From contig UQLL01000033.1 of the NCBI GenBank assembly GCA_900541835.1, forward strand, positions 1-17,033: DNA of 17,033 nucleotides, read 5' to 3'. Below are positions 7,926 to 13,611 of the stretch, piece by piece. The notes under the pieces were generated by a model. That model did not search any database, was not told the origin of the DNA, and saw nothing but the letters and a program-made list of their open reading frames with translations. The DNA is from an uncultured Porphyromonadaceae bacterium. GTDB taxonomy: Bacteria; Bacteroidota; Bacteroidia; Bacteroidales; Muribaculaceae. Each line of letters starts with the position of its first letter. The first letter of the stretch is position 1. Made by a program: the position numbers and the translations under genes.

Positions 7926-9563
7926 ATGAAAAACGCTAATTCAGCGTACAATGCACAATGTGCAATGTACGGGAGACATCGCAAAATTATACAGTGTGCA
8001 TTGTACATCGCACACTGCCTTACGGCGCTACTGCTGCTTTCGGGGTGCATCCGCAACGATCTGCCCTACCCTCGGCTACAGCAGAACATCACCGCCATCG
8101 CCGCCGAGGGAGAGCTCTCGCCTGCGGTCATCGACACCGCCAATCTCACCGTTACGCTCCGCCTCAGCGAGCAGGCCGACATACGCAAGGTGCGCTTCAC
8201 CGAGTTCGCCTATACCCCCGGCGCCGAGTGCGACGACGACCTGCTGCAGGGCACATACGACATGTCGCTGCCCATCCAGGTGACGCTCAGCCGCTACCAG
8301 TCGTACCAGTGGATCATCCAGGCCGAGCAGACCATAGAGCGCTACTTCACCCTGTCGGGACAGATCGGCCAGAGCGTCATCGACGTTCCCGGGCGCCGCG
8401 TGGTGGTGTATATGCCCGAGTCGGTGCCGCTGAACCGCGTGCAGCTGACCTCGTGCAAGCTCGGACCCGAAAGCATCACCACCATCTCGCCCGAGCTGAA
8501 GGAGGGGCAGTACCTCGACCTGAGCAACCCCATGACCGTCAAGGTCAGCGCCTACGGCCGCACCGAGACCTGGACCATCTTCGCCATCCACACCGACGCC
8601 ATCGTCACCACCACCCAGGTCGACGCCTGGTCCATGGTGATATACGCCTATGGCTCCGCGCCCGAGGATGCCCATAACGGCTTCCAGTACCGCCTGGCCA
8701 CGGCCCGCGACTGGACGAACGTGCCCGAAGCCTGGGTCACCCGCAACGGCGGCGCATTCTCCTGCCGCATCCCCGGCCTGCTGCCAATGACCGAGTACGT
8801 GGTGCGGGCCACCAGCGACGACAACCTCGGCAACGAAGTGACCGTCACCACGCAGTCCACCCTCGACCTGCCCGACGGCTCCTTCGACCAGTGGTGGCTC
8901 AAGAATAACAAGATTTGGTGCCCCTGGTCCGAGAACGGCACCCAGTTCTGGGACACGGGCAACACCGGTGCCGCCACCCTGGGCAACTCCAACGTCTATC
9001 CCAGCGACGACACTCCCTCCGGCACCGGCAAGTCGGCCTGCCTGGAGACCCGCTTCGTGGGCATCGGCATCGTAGGCAAGCTCGCCGCCGGCAGCATCTA
9101 CACAGGCACGTTCGTCAAGGTAGACGGCACCAACGGCATACTCGACTTCGGACGCCCCTGGAGCGTGCGTCCCACCCGCCTGCGCGGCTTCTACAAGTTC
9201 CACACCGAGCCCATCAACTACGCCTCCTCCGAGTTCAAGCACCTCATGGGCCGCCCCGACTCATGCCACATCTACATAGCCATGACCGACTGGGAGGTTC
9301 CATACCAGATACGCACCAACCCAAGCAACCGGCAGCTCTTCGACCGCAACTCGCCGGCCGTGATAGCCTACGGGGATCTCGTGCGCGGCTCCGACACCAA
9401 CGGCTGGCAGGAGTTCGAAATCACACTGCGCTACCGCTCCACGTCACGCGTACCGAAATACATCCTGGTGACCTGTGCGGCCTCCAAGTACGGCGACTAT
9501 TTTACCGGAGGTACCGGCACTGTCTTGTACGTGGACCAGCTATCGTTGGATTATGATTACTAA
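7926..9563 (+). CDS. PCMD domain surface lipoprotein with repeat-derived signal peptide
   Basis: This 545-residue lipoprotein has lipobox LLSGC at Cys41. A second in-frame ATG at 7965 would give a more usual 28-residue signal peptide (MYGRHRKIIQCALYIAHC, then LTALLLLSGC). There is no later Met before the lipobox, so the repeat-encoded stretch (see 7942-8017) must be translated to make a working signal. After Cys come N-terminal beta-sandwich regions (about 45-210, no family recognised), an Fn3-like module (about 217-310, IPGLLPMTEYVVRATSDD), and a PCMD-type C-terminus (about 313-545). The PCMD part has FWDTGNTG, FVGIGIVGKLAAGS, ILDFGRPW and CAASKYGDYFTGG, closely matching the gene at 3989. 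There is no DUF4493 domain. It starts 1 nt after the barrel gene and its end overlaps dgkA by 11 nt. A surface binding role is inferred. Confidence 0.87.
   Translation: MKNANSAYNAQCAMYGRHRKIIQCALYIAHCLTALLLLSGCIRNDLPYPRLQQNITAIAAEGELSPAVIDTANLTVTLRLSEQADIRKVRFTEFAYTPGAECDDDLLQGTYDMSLPIQVTLSRYQSYQWIIQAEQTIERYFTLSGQIGQSVIDVPGRRVVVYMPESVPLNRVQLTSCKLGPESITTISPELKEGQYLDLSNPMTVKVSAYGRTETWTIFAIHTDAIVTTTQVDAWSMVIYAYGSAPEDAHNGFQYRLATARDWTNVPEAWVTRNGGAFSCRIPGLLPMTEYVVRATSDDNLGNEVTVTTQSTLDLPDGSFDQWWLKNNKIWCPWSENGTQFWDTGNTGAATLGNSNVYPSDDTPSGTGKSACLETRFVGIGIVGKLAAGSIYTGTFVKVDGTNGILDFGRPWSVRPTRLRGFYKFHTEPINYASSEFKHLMGRPDSCHIYIAMTDWEVPYQIRTNPSNRQLFDRNSPAVIAYGDLVRGSDTNGWQEFEITLRYRSTSRVPKYILVTCAASKYGDYFTGGTGTVLYVDQLSLDYDY
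7942..8017. repeat. Inverted heptanucleotide-array element 2 (4 x 7 bp, 20-bp spacer, 4 x 7 bp)
   Basis: The left arm (7942-7969) is four 7-bp units close to CAATGTA. The right arm (7990-8017) is four inverted units such as TGCATTG and TACATCG. Bases 7946-7966 pair with 7986-8006 at 18 of 21 positions. The left arm is itself close to a 25-bp palindrome (7946-7970, broken only by three symmetric A positions). The whole element lies in the first codons of the lipoprotein gene at 7926 and encodes part of its signal peptide. It has the same 4+4 architecture and nearly the same distance from the start codon as element 1 in the preceding gene. Confidence 0.83.
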
Positions 9564-9930
9564 GAAGGGCTTCTCATGGCGTGCGCGGGCACGGTCGTTC
9601 AAGTATGCGATCGCGGGCCTGAAAGTGCTGTTGGGCGAGCATAACGCCTGGATACACTGCTGCGCGGCGGTGGCCGTGACAGTGGCCGGGGGCCTGCTGG
9701 GAATCAGCCGCGCCGAATGGCTGGCCGTGGTGCTCTGCATCGGTGCCGTGCTGGCCCTGGAGGCCGTCAACACCGCCGTGGAGGCCATCTGCGACTACGT
9801 GTCGCCGCAGTTCGCCCCGCTCGTGAAACGCGCCAAGGACGTGGCGGCCGCGGCCGTGCTGATAATGGCCCTGGCGGCGGTGGTGGCGGGATGCATAATT
9901 TTCATGCCACGGATATTTGCGCCGCGCTGA
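9553..9930 (+). CDS. dgkA: Diacylglycerol kinase / undecaprenol kinase family membrane protein
   Basis: This is a 125-residue integral membrane lipid kinase of the DgkA family (PF01219), a normal length. Members phosphorylate diacylglycerol or undecaprenol with ATP at the inner membrane. Visible marks are the N-terminal FSWRARARSFKYAIAGLK amphipathic segment, the signature EAVNTAVE (residues 70-77, with the conserved Glu and Asn) followed by D81, and KRAKDVAAAAVLI before the third membrane helix. Three hydrophobic segments are seen at about 36-50, 53-72 and 96-119. The start at 9553 is chosen because it aligns with the family N-terminus; an upstream ATG at 9475 in this frame adds unrelated residues. 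It overlaps the end of the PCMD lipoprotein gene by 11 nt, suggesting it is co-transcribed with the surface operon. Whether the substrate is undecaprenol or diacylglycerol cannot be told. Confidence 0.92.
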   Translation: MITKKGFSWRARARSFKYAIAGLKVLLGEHNAWIHCCAAVAVTVAGGLLGISRAEWLAVVLCIGAVLALEAVNTAVEAICDYVSPQFAPLVKRAKDVAAAAVLIMALAAVVAGCIIFMPRIFAPR

Positions 9931-9953
9931 GGCGGACGCCAATTGCAGAGTAA

Positions 9954-10520
9954 ATGTTACAGACGAAACGCACACTGACGATTATACTGGCTGTGCTGCT
10001 TGCACTGCCTGTGCTGAGAGCGGAGGAGCCTCTGAGCACGCCGAGAAGAAACGTGCGCACCTCCACCGACGTGCTTGCCGTGGCCATGCCCGCCGCCACC
10101 CTCACCACCCTGCTGGCCATGGGCGACTGGCAGGGACTCAAGCAGGGTGTCTTCGCCGCCGCCACCACCGTCGGCGCCACCTACATCCTCAAGTACGCAG
10201 TCCACAAGCGTCGCCCGGACGGGAGCGACGACCACTCCTTCCCGTCCATGCACACCGCCACGGTGTTCGCCGACGCCGCCTTCCTGCAGCGCCGCTTCGG
10301 CTGGAAAGTGGGCATCCCCGCCTACGCCCTGGCTGCCTACGTGGGCTGGGGACGCACCTTCGGCCGCAAGCACGACTGGTGGGACGTGGCCGCCGGAGCA
10401 GCCATCGGCGCCGGGTCGGCCTACCTCTACACCAGGCCATTTGCACGCGAGCACAACCTGAGCATCATGCCCGTCACCCTGCCCGACGGAATGGGCGTGG
10501 CCGCCTCCTTCTCTTTCTGA
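9954..10520 (+). CDS. PAP2-family phosphatase
   Basis: This 188-residue protein has an N-terminal hydrophobic signal (LTIILAVLLALPVLRA) and the complete PAP2 catalytic triad of motifs: KYAVHKRRP (residues 80-88), FPSMHTA (P97, S98, H100), and GRTFGRKHDWWD (R134, H140, D144). These match KX6RP, PSxH and RX5HX3D, so catalytic residues are intact; motif 2 has Met where Gly is usual. Family members dephosphorylate lipid phosphates such as undecaprenyl pyrophosphate, phosphatidate or lipid A. The hydrophobic segments are few for an integral lipid phosphatase, so a periplasmic or peripheral enzyme is possible. It lies 23 nt after dgkA, probably in one transcript. The pairing suggests lipid-carrier recycling, but the substrate is inferred. 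Confidence 0.88.
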   Translation: MLQTKRTLTIILAVLLALPVLRAEEPLSTPRRNVRTSTDVLAVAMPAATLTTLLAMGDWQGLKQGVFAAATTVGATYILKYAVHKRRPDGSDDHSFPSMHTATVFADAAFLQRRFGWKVGIPAYALAAYVGWGRTFGRKHDWWDVAAGAAIGAGSAYLYTRPFAREHNLSIMPVTLPDGMGVAASFSF

Positions 10521-10568
10521 AAAGTCAAAAGATCAAGCGCCGCACTAAGAGGCTGTAAAAAAACAAAC

Positions 10569-10730
10569 ATGAACGCAGAGCCGAAAGATTTGAAATGGTT
10601 CTCCCGCAAATACTTCGCCGCGGTGATGAACATTCAAGAGTTTTACGCAGACTCCCTCGGCAGGAAGTTCTGCCGCGCCATCTCCAACGCCCTCAATCCC
10701 GACATCATGCGCCGCGCCGTCACTCTTTGA
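10569..10730 (+). CDS. Unrecognised 53-residue basic small protein
   Basis: The ORF runs from ATG at 10569 to TGA at 10730. It follows an A-rich tract (AAAAAAACAAAC), typical of Bacteroidetes translation starts. The protein has no signal peptide or membrane segment. It contains aromatic and basic residues (KWFSRKYF, EFYADSLGRKF, IMRRAVTL) and looks helical. Codons from about 10602 onward are strongly C/G-ending like the neighbouring genes, which supports real coding. No family is recognised. It lies 48 nt after the PAP2 gene on the same strand and ends inside a small hairpin. It could also be a remnant of a longer gene. Confidence 0.5.
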   Translation: MNAEPKDLKWFSRKYFAAVMNIQEFYADSLGRKFCRAISNALNPDIMRRAVTL

Positions 10731-10736
10731 GTGGCG
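10711..10736 (+). other. Small hairpin over the small-ORF stop codon
   Basis: CACTC (10721-10725) pairs with GAGTG (10729-10733) around a TTT loop that includes the start of the stop codon. Flanking GCGC bases can extend the stem across a 3-nt bulge. It lies just before the larger hairpin at 10748. No T-run follows. It may add to a termination or mRNA-stability structure, but could be chance in GC-rich DNA. Confidence 0.3.
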
Positions 10737-10747
10737 CTCACAGTTTG

Positions 10748-10792
10748 CGTTCGGACACCTCATCCCGTCAGACTTGGGATGAAGTCCGAACG
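10748..10792. terminator. Strong long-stem hairpin between convergent genes (possible bidirectional terminator)
   Basis: CGTTCGGAC (10748-10756) pairs perfectly with GTCCGAACG (10784-10792). Inside it, TCATCCC (10760-10766) pairs with GGGATGA (10776-10782) around a 9-nt loop, with a 3/1 internal bulge. This gives 16 base pairs. It sits between the plus-strand small ORF and the minus-strand typA, whose stop is at 10869, so it could end transcription from both sides. No T-tract is present on either side, so an intrinsic terminator is not certain; it may instead be an mRNA 3'-end stabiliser or a dispersed palindrome. Confidence 0.55.
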
Positions 10793-10868
10793 GAATCAGG
10801 CTCCGCAGAGGCACACGAGCAGCCAGGCCGCCACCGCCATCAGCAGCGAAACCAGCCACCGCCGGCGC

Positions 10869-12665
10869 CTACCGAGAGGCGCGTTTGCGGTCGTTCTCGT
10901 CGAGCAACATCTTGCGCAGGCGGATGTGGTGCGGCGTCACTTCGACGTACTCGTCCTCCTTGATGTACTCCAGGGCCTCCTCGAGGGAGAAGACGACGGG
11001 AGGCACGATGCGGGCCTTGTCGTCGGCGCCGCTGGCGCGCATGTTGGTGAGCTTCTTGGACTTGGTGACGTTGACCACGATGTCGTTGTCCTTGGCATTC
11101 TCGCCCACCACCTGCCCGGCGTAGACCTCCTCCTGAGGGAAGATGAAGAAGCGGCCGCGATCCTGGAGCTTGTCGATGGCGTAGGCGTAGGCCGTGCCCG
11201 ACTCGTGCGCAATCAGAGAGCCGTTGGTGCGCCGCTCGATGTCTCCCTTCCAGGGCTGGAACTCCAGGAAGCGGTGGGACATGATGGCCTCGCCGGCGGT
11301 ACCCGTCAGCACGTTGTTGCGCAGGCCGATGATGCCGCGCGAGGGTATCTGGAACTCGATGTTGATGCGGTCGGCCTGCGTTTCCATGCTCACGATCTCG
11401 CCCTTGCGACGCGTCACCATGTCGATGACCTTGGAGGAATACTCCTCGGGGACATTGATGGAGAGCTGCTCCACCGGCTCGCACTTCCGGCCGTCGATTT
11501 CCTTGATGATGACCTGCGGCTGGCCGACCTGGAGCTCGTAGCCCTCGCGGCGCATGGTCTCTATGAGAATGCTGAGGTGCAGGACGCCGCGTCCGTAGAC
11601 CCGCCAGCAATCCTCGCGGTCGGTGGACTCAACGCGCAGCGCCAGGTTGCGGTCCAGCTCGCGGTCCAGGCGCTCGCGGATGTGGCGCGAGGTGACGTAC
11701 TTGCCGTCCTTGCCGAAGAATGGAGAGTCGTTGATGGTGAACGTCATCGACATGGTTGGCTCGTCGATGGCGATGCGCGGCAGCGGTTCGGCACCGGCGG
11801 TGGAGCAAAGCGTGTCGCCGATCTCGAAGCCTTCGAGGCCGACGATGGCGCAGATGTCGCCGCTCGACACCGAATGAACCTTCTTGCGACCCATGCCCTC
11901 GAAAGTGTGCAGTTCCTTGACTTTCTGCTTCTTGGCCTCCCCGTCCTTGGTGCAGAGCAGCAGCTCGGAACCCTCGGTGATGGTGCCGCGGTGGACGCGG
12001 CCGATGGCGATGCGGCCCACGTAGGAGCTGAAGTCGAGACTGGTGATGAGCATCTGCGCCTCGCCCTCGTAGGTAGTGGGCGCCGGGATGCACTCTATGA
12101 TGGCGTCGAGCACCGGGGCGATGTCGCCGCCCGGCTTGCGCCAGTCGCGGCTCATCCAGCCCTGCTTGGCGGAGCCATAGATGGTGGTGAAGTTGAGCTG
12201 GTCCTCGGTGGCGTTGAGGTTGAACATCAGGTCGAAGACCATCTCGTTGACCTCGTCGGGACGGCAGTTAGGCTTGTCGACCTTGTTGATGACCACGACG
12301 GGCTTTAGACCCATCTGGATGGCCTTCTGGAGCACGAAGCGCGTCTGGGGCATGGGGCCCTCGAAAGCGTCGACCAGCAGCAGGCATCCGTCGGCCATGT
12401 TGAGCACGCGCTCCACCTCGCCGCCGAAGTCGGCATGCCCCGGAGTGTCGATGATGTTGATCTTCGTGCCCTTGTAGTTGATAGATACGTTCTTGGAGAG
12501 TATCGTGATGCCGCGCTCGCGCTCGAGGTCGTTGTTGTCGAGAATGAGCTCGCCGGCGTTCTGGTTGTCGCGGAAAAGGTGGCCGGCCAGCAGCATCTTG
12601 TCCACAAGAGTGGTCTTGCCATGGTCGACGTGCGCTATGATAGCGATATTTCTTATATCCTGCAT
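10869..12665 (-). CDS. typA: Ribosome-associated translational GTPase TypA/BipA
   Basis: This 598-residue protein is full length for TypA/BipA, a translational GTPase of the EF-G/LepA superfamily that binds the 70S ribosome and aids large-subunit assembly, notably under stress or cold. The G1 loop AHVDHGKTT is at residues 11-19, the switch region ERERGITI at 48-55, G3 DTPGH at 73-77, and G4 NKVD at 127-130. EF-G-like domains and the BipA-specific C-terminal part follow (GIIGLRNNVLTGTAGEAIM, then SGTAYAYAIDKLQDRG). The start lies about 40 nt downstream of a TAACTTTG box on the minus strand. The leader between them can form a small hairpin (12681-12697). It is transcribed divergently from folP and converges on the small ORF at 10569. 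Confidence 0.97.
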   Translation of the reverse strand: MQDIRNIAIIAHVDHGKTTLVDKMLLAGHLFRDNQNAGELILDNNDLERERGITILSKNVSINYKGTKINIIDTPGHADFGGEVERVLNMADGCLLLVDAFEGPMPQTRFVLQKAIQMGLKPVVVINKVDKPNCRPDEVNEMVFDLMFNLNATEDQLNFTTIYGSAKQGWMSRDWRKPGGDIAPVLDAIIECIPAPTTYEGEAQMLITSLDFSSYVGRIAIGRVHRGTITEGSELLLCTKDGEAKKQKVKELHTFEGMGRKKVHSVSSGDICAIVGLEGFEIGDTLCSTAGAEPLPRIAIDEPTMSMTFTINDSPFFGKDGKYVTSRHIRERLDRELDRNLALRVESTDREDCWRVYGRGVLHLSILIETMRREGYELQVGQPQVIIKEIDGRKCEPVEQLSINVPEEYSSKVIDMVTRRKGEIVSMETQADRINIEFQIPSRGIIGLRNNVLTGTAGEAIMSHRFLEFQPWKGDIERRTNGSLIAHESGTAYAYAIDKLQDRGRFFIFPQEEVYAGQVVGENAKDNDIVVNVTKSKKLTNMRASGADDKARIVPPVVFSLEEALEYIKEDEYVEVTPHHIRLRKMLLDENDRKRASR

Positions 12666-12706
12666 TGTAAAATGTGTTCGACGCCCTTCGCAGGCGTTTC
12701 AGGCTG

Positions 12707-12714
12707 CAAAGTTA
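12707..12714 (-). promoter_or_regulatory. -7 promoter box for typA, left half of a divergent palindrome
   Basis: Read on the minus strand, this is TAACTTTG, an exact TAnnTTTG match, about 42 nt upstream of the typA ATG. It is one arm of a perfect 9-bp inverted repeat (12706-12714 and 12728-12736) with a 13-nt A-rich spacer; the other arm is the folP promoter box. No clear -33 TTG is seen. Confidence 0.65.
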
Positions 12715-12727
12715 CAAAAAAAATTGC

Positions 12728-12735
12728 TAACTTTG
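12728..12735 (+). promoter_or_regulatory. -7 promoter box for folP-cdaA, right half of a divergent palindrome
   Basis: TAACTTTG matches TAnnTTTG on the plus strand. Transcription starting a few bases downstream would begin close to the ATG at 12744, which favours the later ATG at 12759 (preceded by purine-rich AAAAGAGAG) as the folP start. The box mirrors the typA box. Their cores are only 13 nt apart, so the two polymerases probably cannot occupy the site together. Confidence 0.65.
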
Positions 12736-12758
12736 CGGGGAATATGGGAAAAGAGAGC

Positions 12759-13604
12759 ATGACACTCAATATGGGAGGCAGGCTGTCGGATGTCCGACGG
12801 CCTGCGGTGATGGGCATCGTCAACGCCACGCCCGACTCCTTCTACGCCATGTCGCGGGCCGGCGGGGCCGAGGCCGGACGCCGCGCTCTGCAGATGGTGC
12901 GGCAGGGCGCTGACATCATCGACGTGGGAGCCTACTCCACGCGCCTCGGCGCCCGAGAGATCGACGCCGACACCGAGTACGACCGCCTCGCCCCAGCCCT
13001 GGAGTCCATAATCCGCGCCGTGCCCGGCACCCCGCTGAGCGTCGACACCTTCCGCGCCTCCGTGGCCGACCGATGCATCGAGAACTTCGGCCCCATGATC
13101 ATCAACGACGTGGGCGGCACCACCCTCGACCCGGAGATCGGCCGCGTGGCAGCCGACCGGCACGTGCCATATATATTAATGCACATGCGCGGCACTCCCG
13201 CCACCATGTCCACCCTCACCGACTACGACGACGTGGTGGCCGACGTGCTCGAGGACCTCGTCCGAAAGGCCGACGCGCTGACACAGATCGGCGTGGCCGA
13301 CGTCATCCTCGACCCCGGCTTCGGCTTCGCCAAGACTGTGGCACAGAACTACGAGCTGCTCGCCGCCCTGCCCCAGTTCGAGGCGACCGGCTACCCCGTG
13401 CTGGTGGGCATCAGCCGCAAGACCATGATCTGGAAGCCCCTGGGCATCACCGCCGACCAGGCCATCAACGGCACCACCGTGCTCAACACTATAGCCCTGC
13501 TGCGAGGCGCCGACATCCTGCGCGTGCACGACGTCGCCGAGGCCGTACAGGCCCGCAAGCTCGTTTCACTACTTAAAGCCGAGAACCGAGACTCTCAACT
13601 CTAA
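12759..13604 (+). CDS. folP: Dihydropteroate synthase
   Basis: This is a 281-residue cytoplasmic folate-pathway enzyme. It condenses p-aminobenzoate with 6-hydroxymethyl-dihydropterin pyrophosphate and is the sulfonamide target. Family motifs in order are VMGIVNATPDSFY (pterin/pyrophosphate site, conserved Asn near residue 22), GADIIDVGAYSTR, PLSVDTFRA, INDVGGTTLDPEI, ILMHMRGTP, ILDPGFGFAKT, VLVGISRKTMI and LRVHDVAEAVQ. Length is normal. Possible starts are ATG 12744, 12759 and 12771; 12759 is preferred for its purine-rich upstream bases and because the protein then begins like Bacteroidetes homologues. The frame is open further upstream, across the promoter and antisense typA, but that part is not coding. 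It is followed 7 nt later by cdaA, a pairing that I recall as common in Bacteroidetes. Confidence 0.95.
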   Translation: MTLNMGGRLSDVRRPAVMGIVNATPDSFYAMSRAGGAEAGRRALQMVRQGADIIDVGAYSTRLGAREIDADTEYDRLAPALESIIRAVPGTPLSVDTFRASVADRCIENFGPMIINDVGGTTLDPEIGRVAADRHVPYILMHMRGTPATMSTLTDYDDVVADVLEDLVRKADALTQIGVADVILDPGFGFAKTVAQNYELLAALPQFEATGYPVLVGISRKTMIWKPLGITADQAINGTTVLNTIALLRGADILRVHDVAEAVQARKLVSLLKAENRDSQL

Positions 13605-13611
13605 ACTAAAA

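Noticed and set aside
6952..8017. CRISPR array or transposon ends
   Set aside because: The units are 7 bp, contiguous and without unique spacers, and no cas or transposase gene is present. The inverted heptad arrays lie within translated gene starts.
8076..9242. Minus-strand open frame (388 codons) opposite the PCMD lipoprotein
   Set aside because: Shadow of the real gene; no motifs, signal or promoter. The same holds for the minus frames at 4856-5881, 7325-8056 and 15646-16752.
10731..12308. Plus-strand open frame of 525 codons opposite typA
   Set aside because: It is antisense to an unmistakable TypA with intact GTPase motifs. The predicted product has shadow composition (LDV, ALAV repeats) and starts at GTG without support.
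12681..12697. Riboswitch or attenuator in the typA leader
   Set aside because: Only a 5-bp stem in a leader of about 35-40 nt; too short for a known riboswitch class.
12435..12758. Extended N-terminus of folP
   Set aside because: It runs antisense through typA and across the divergent promoter. Family alignment places the start at 12744-12771.
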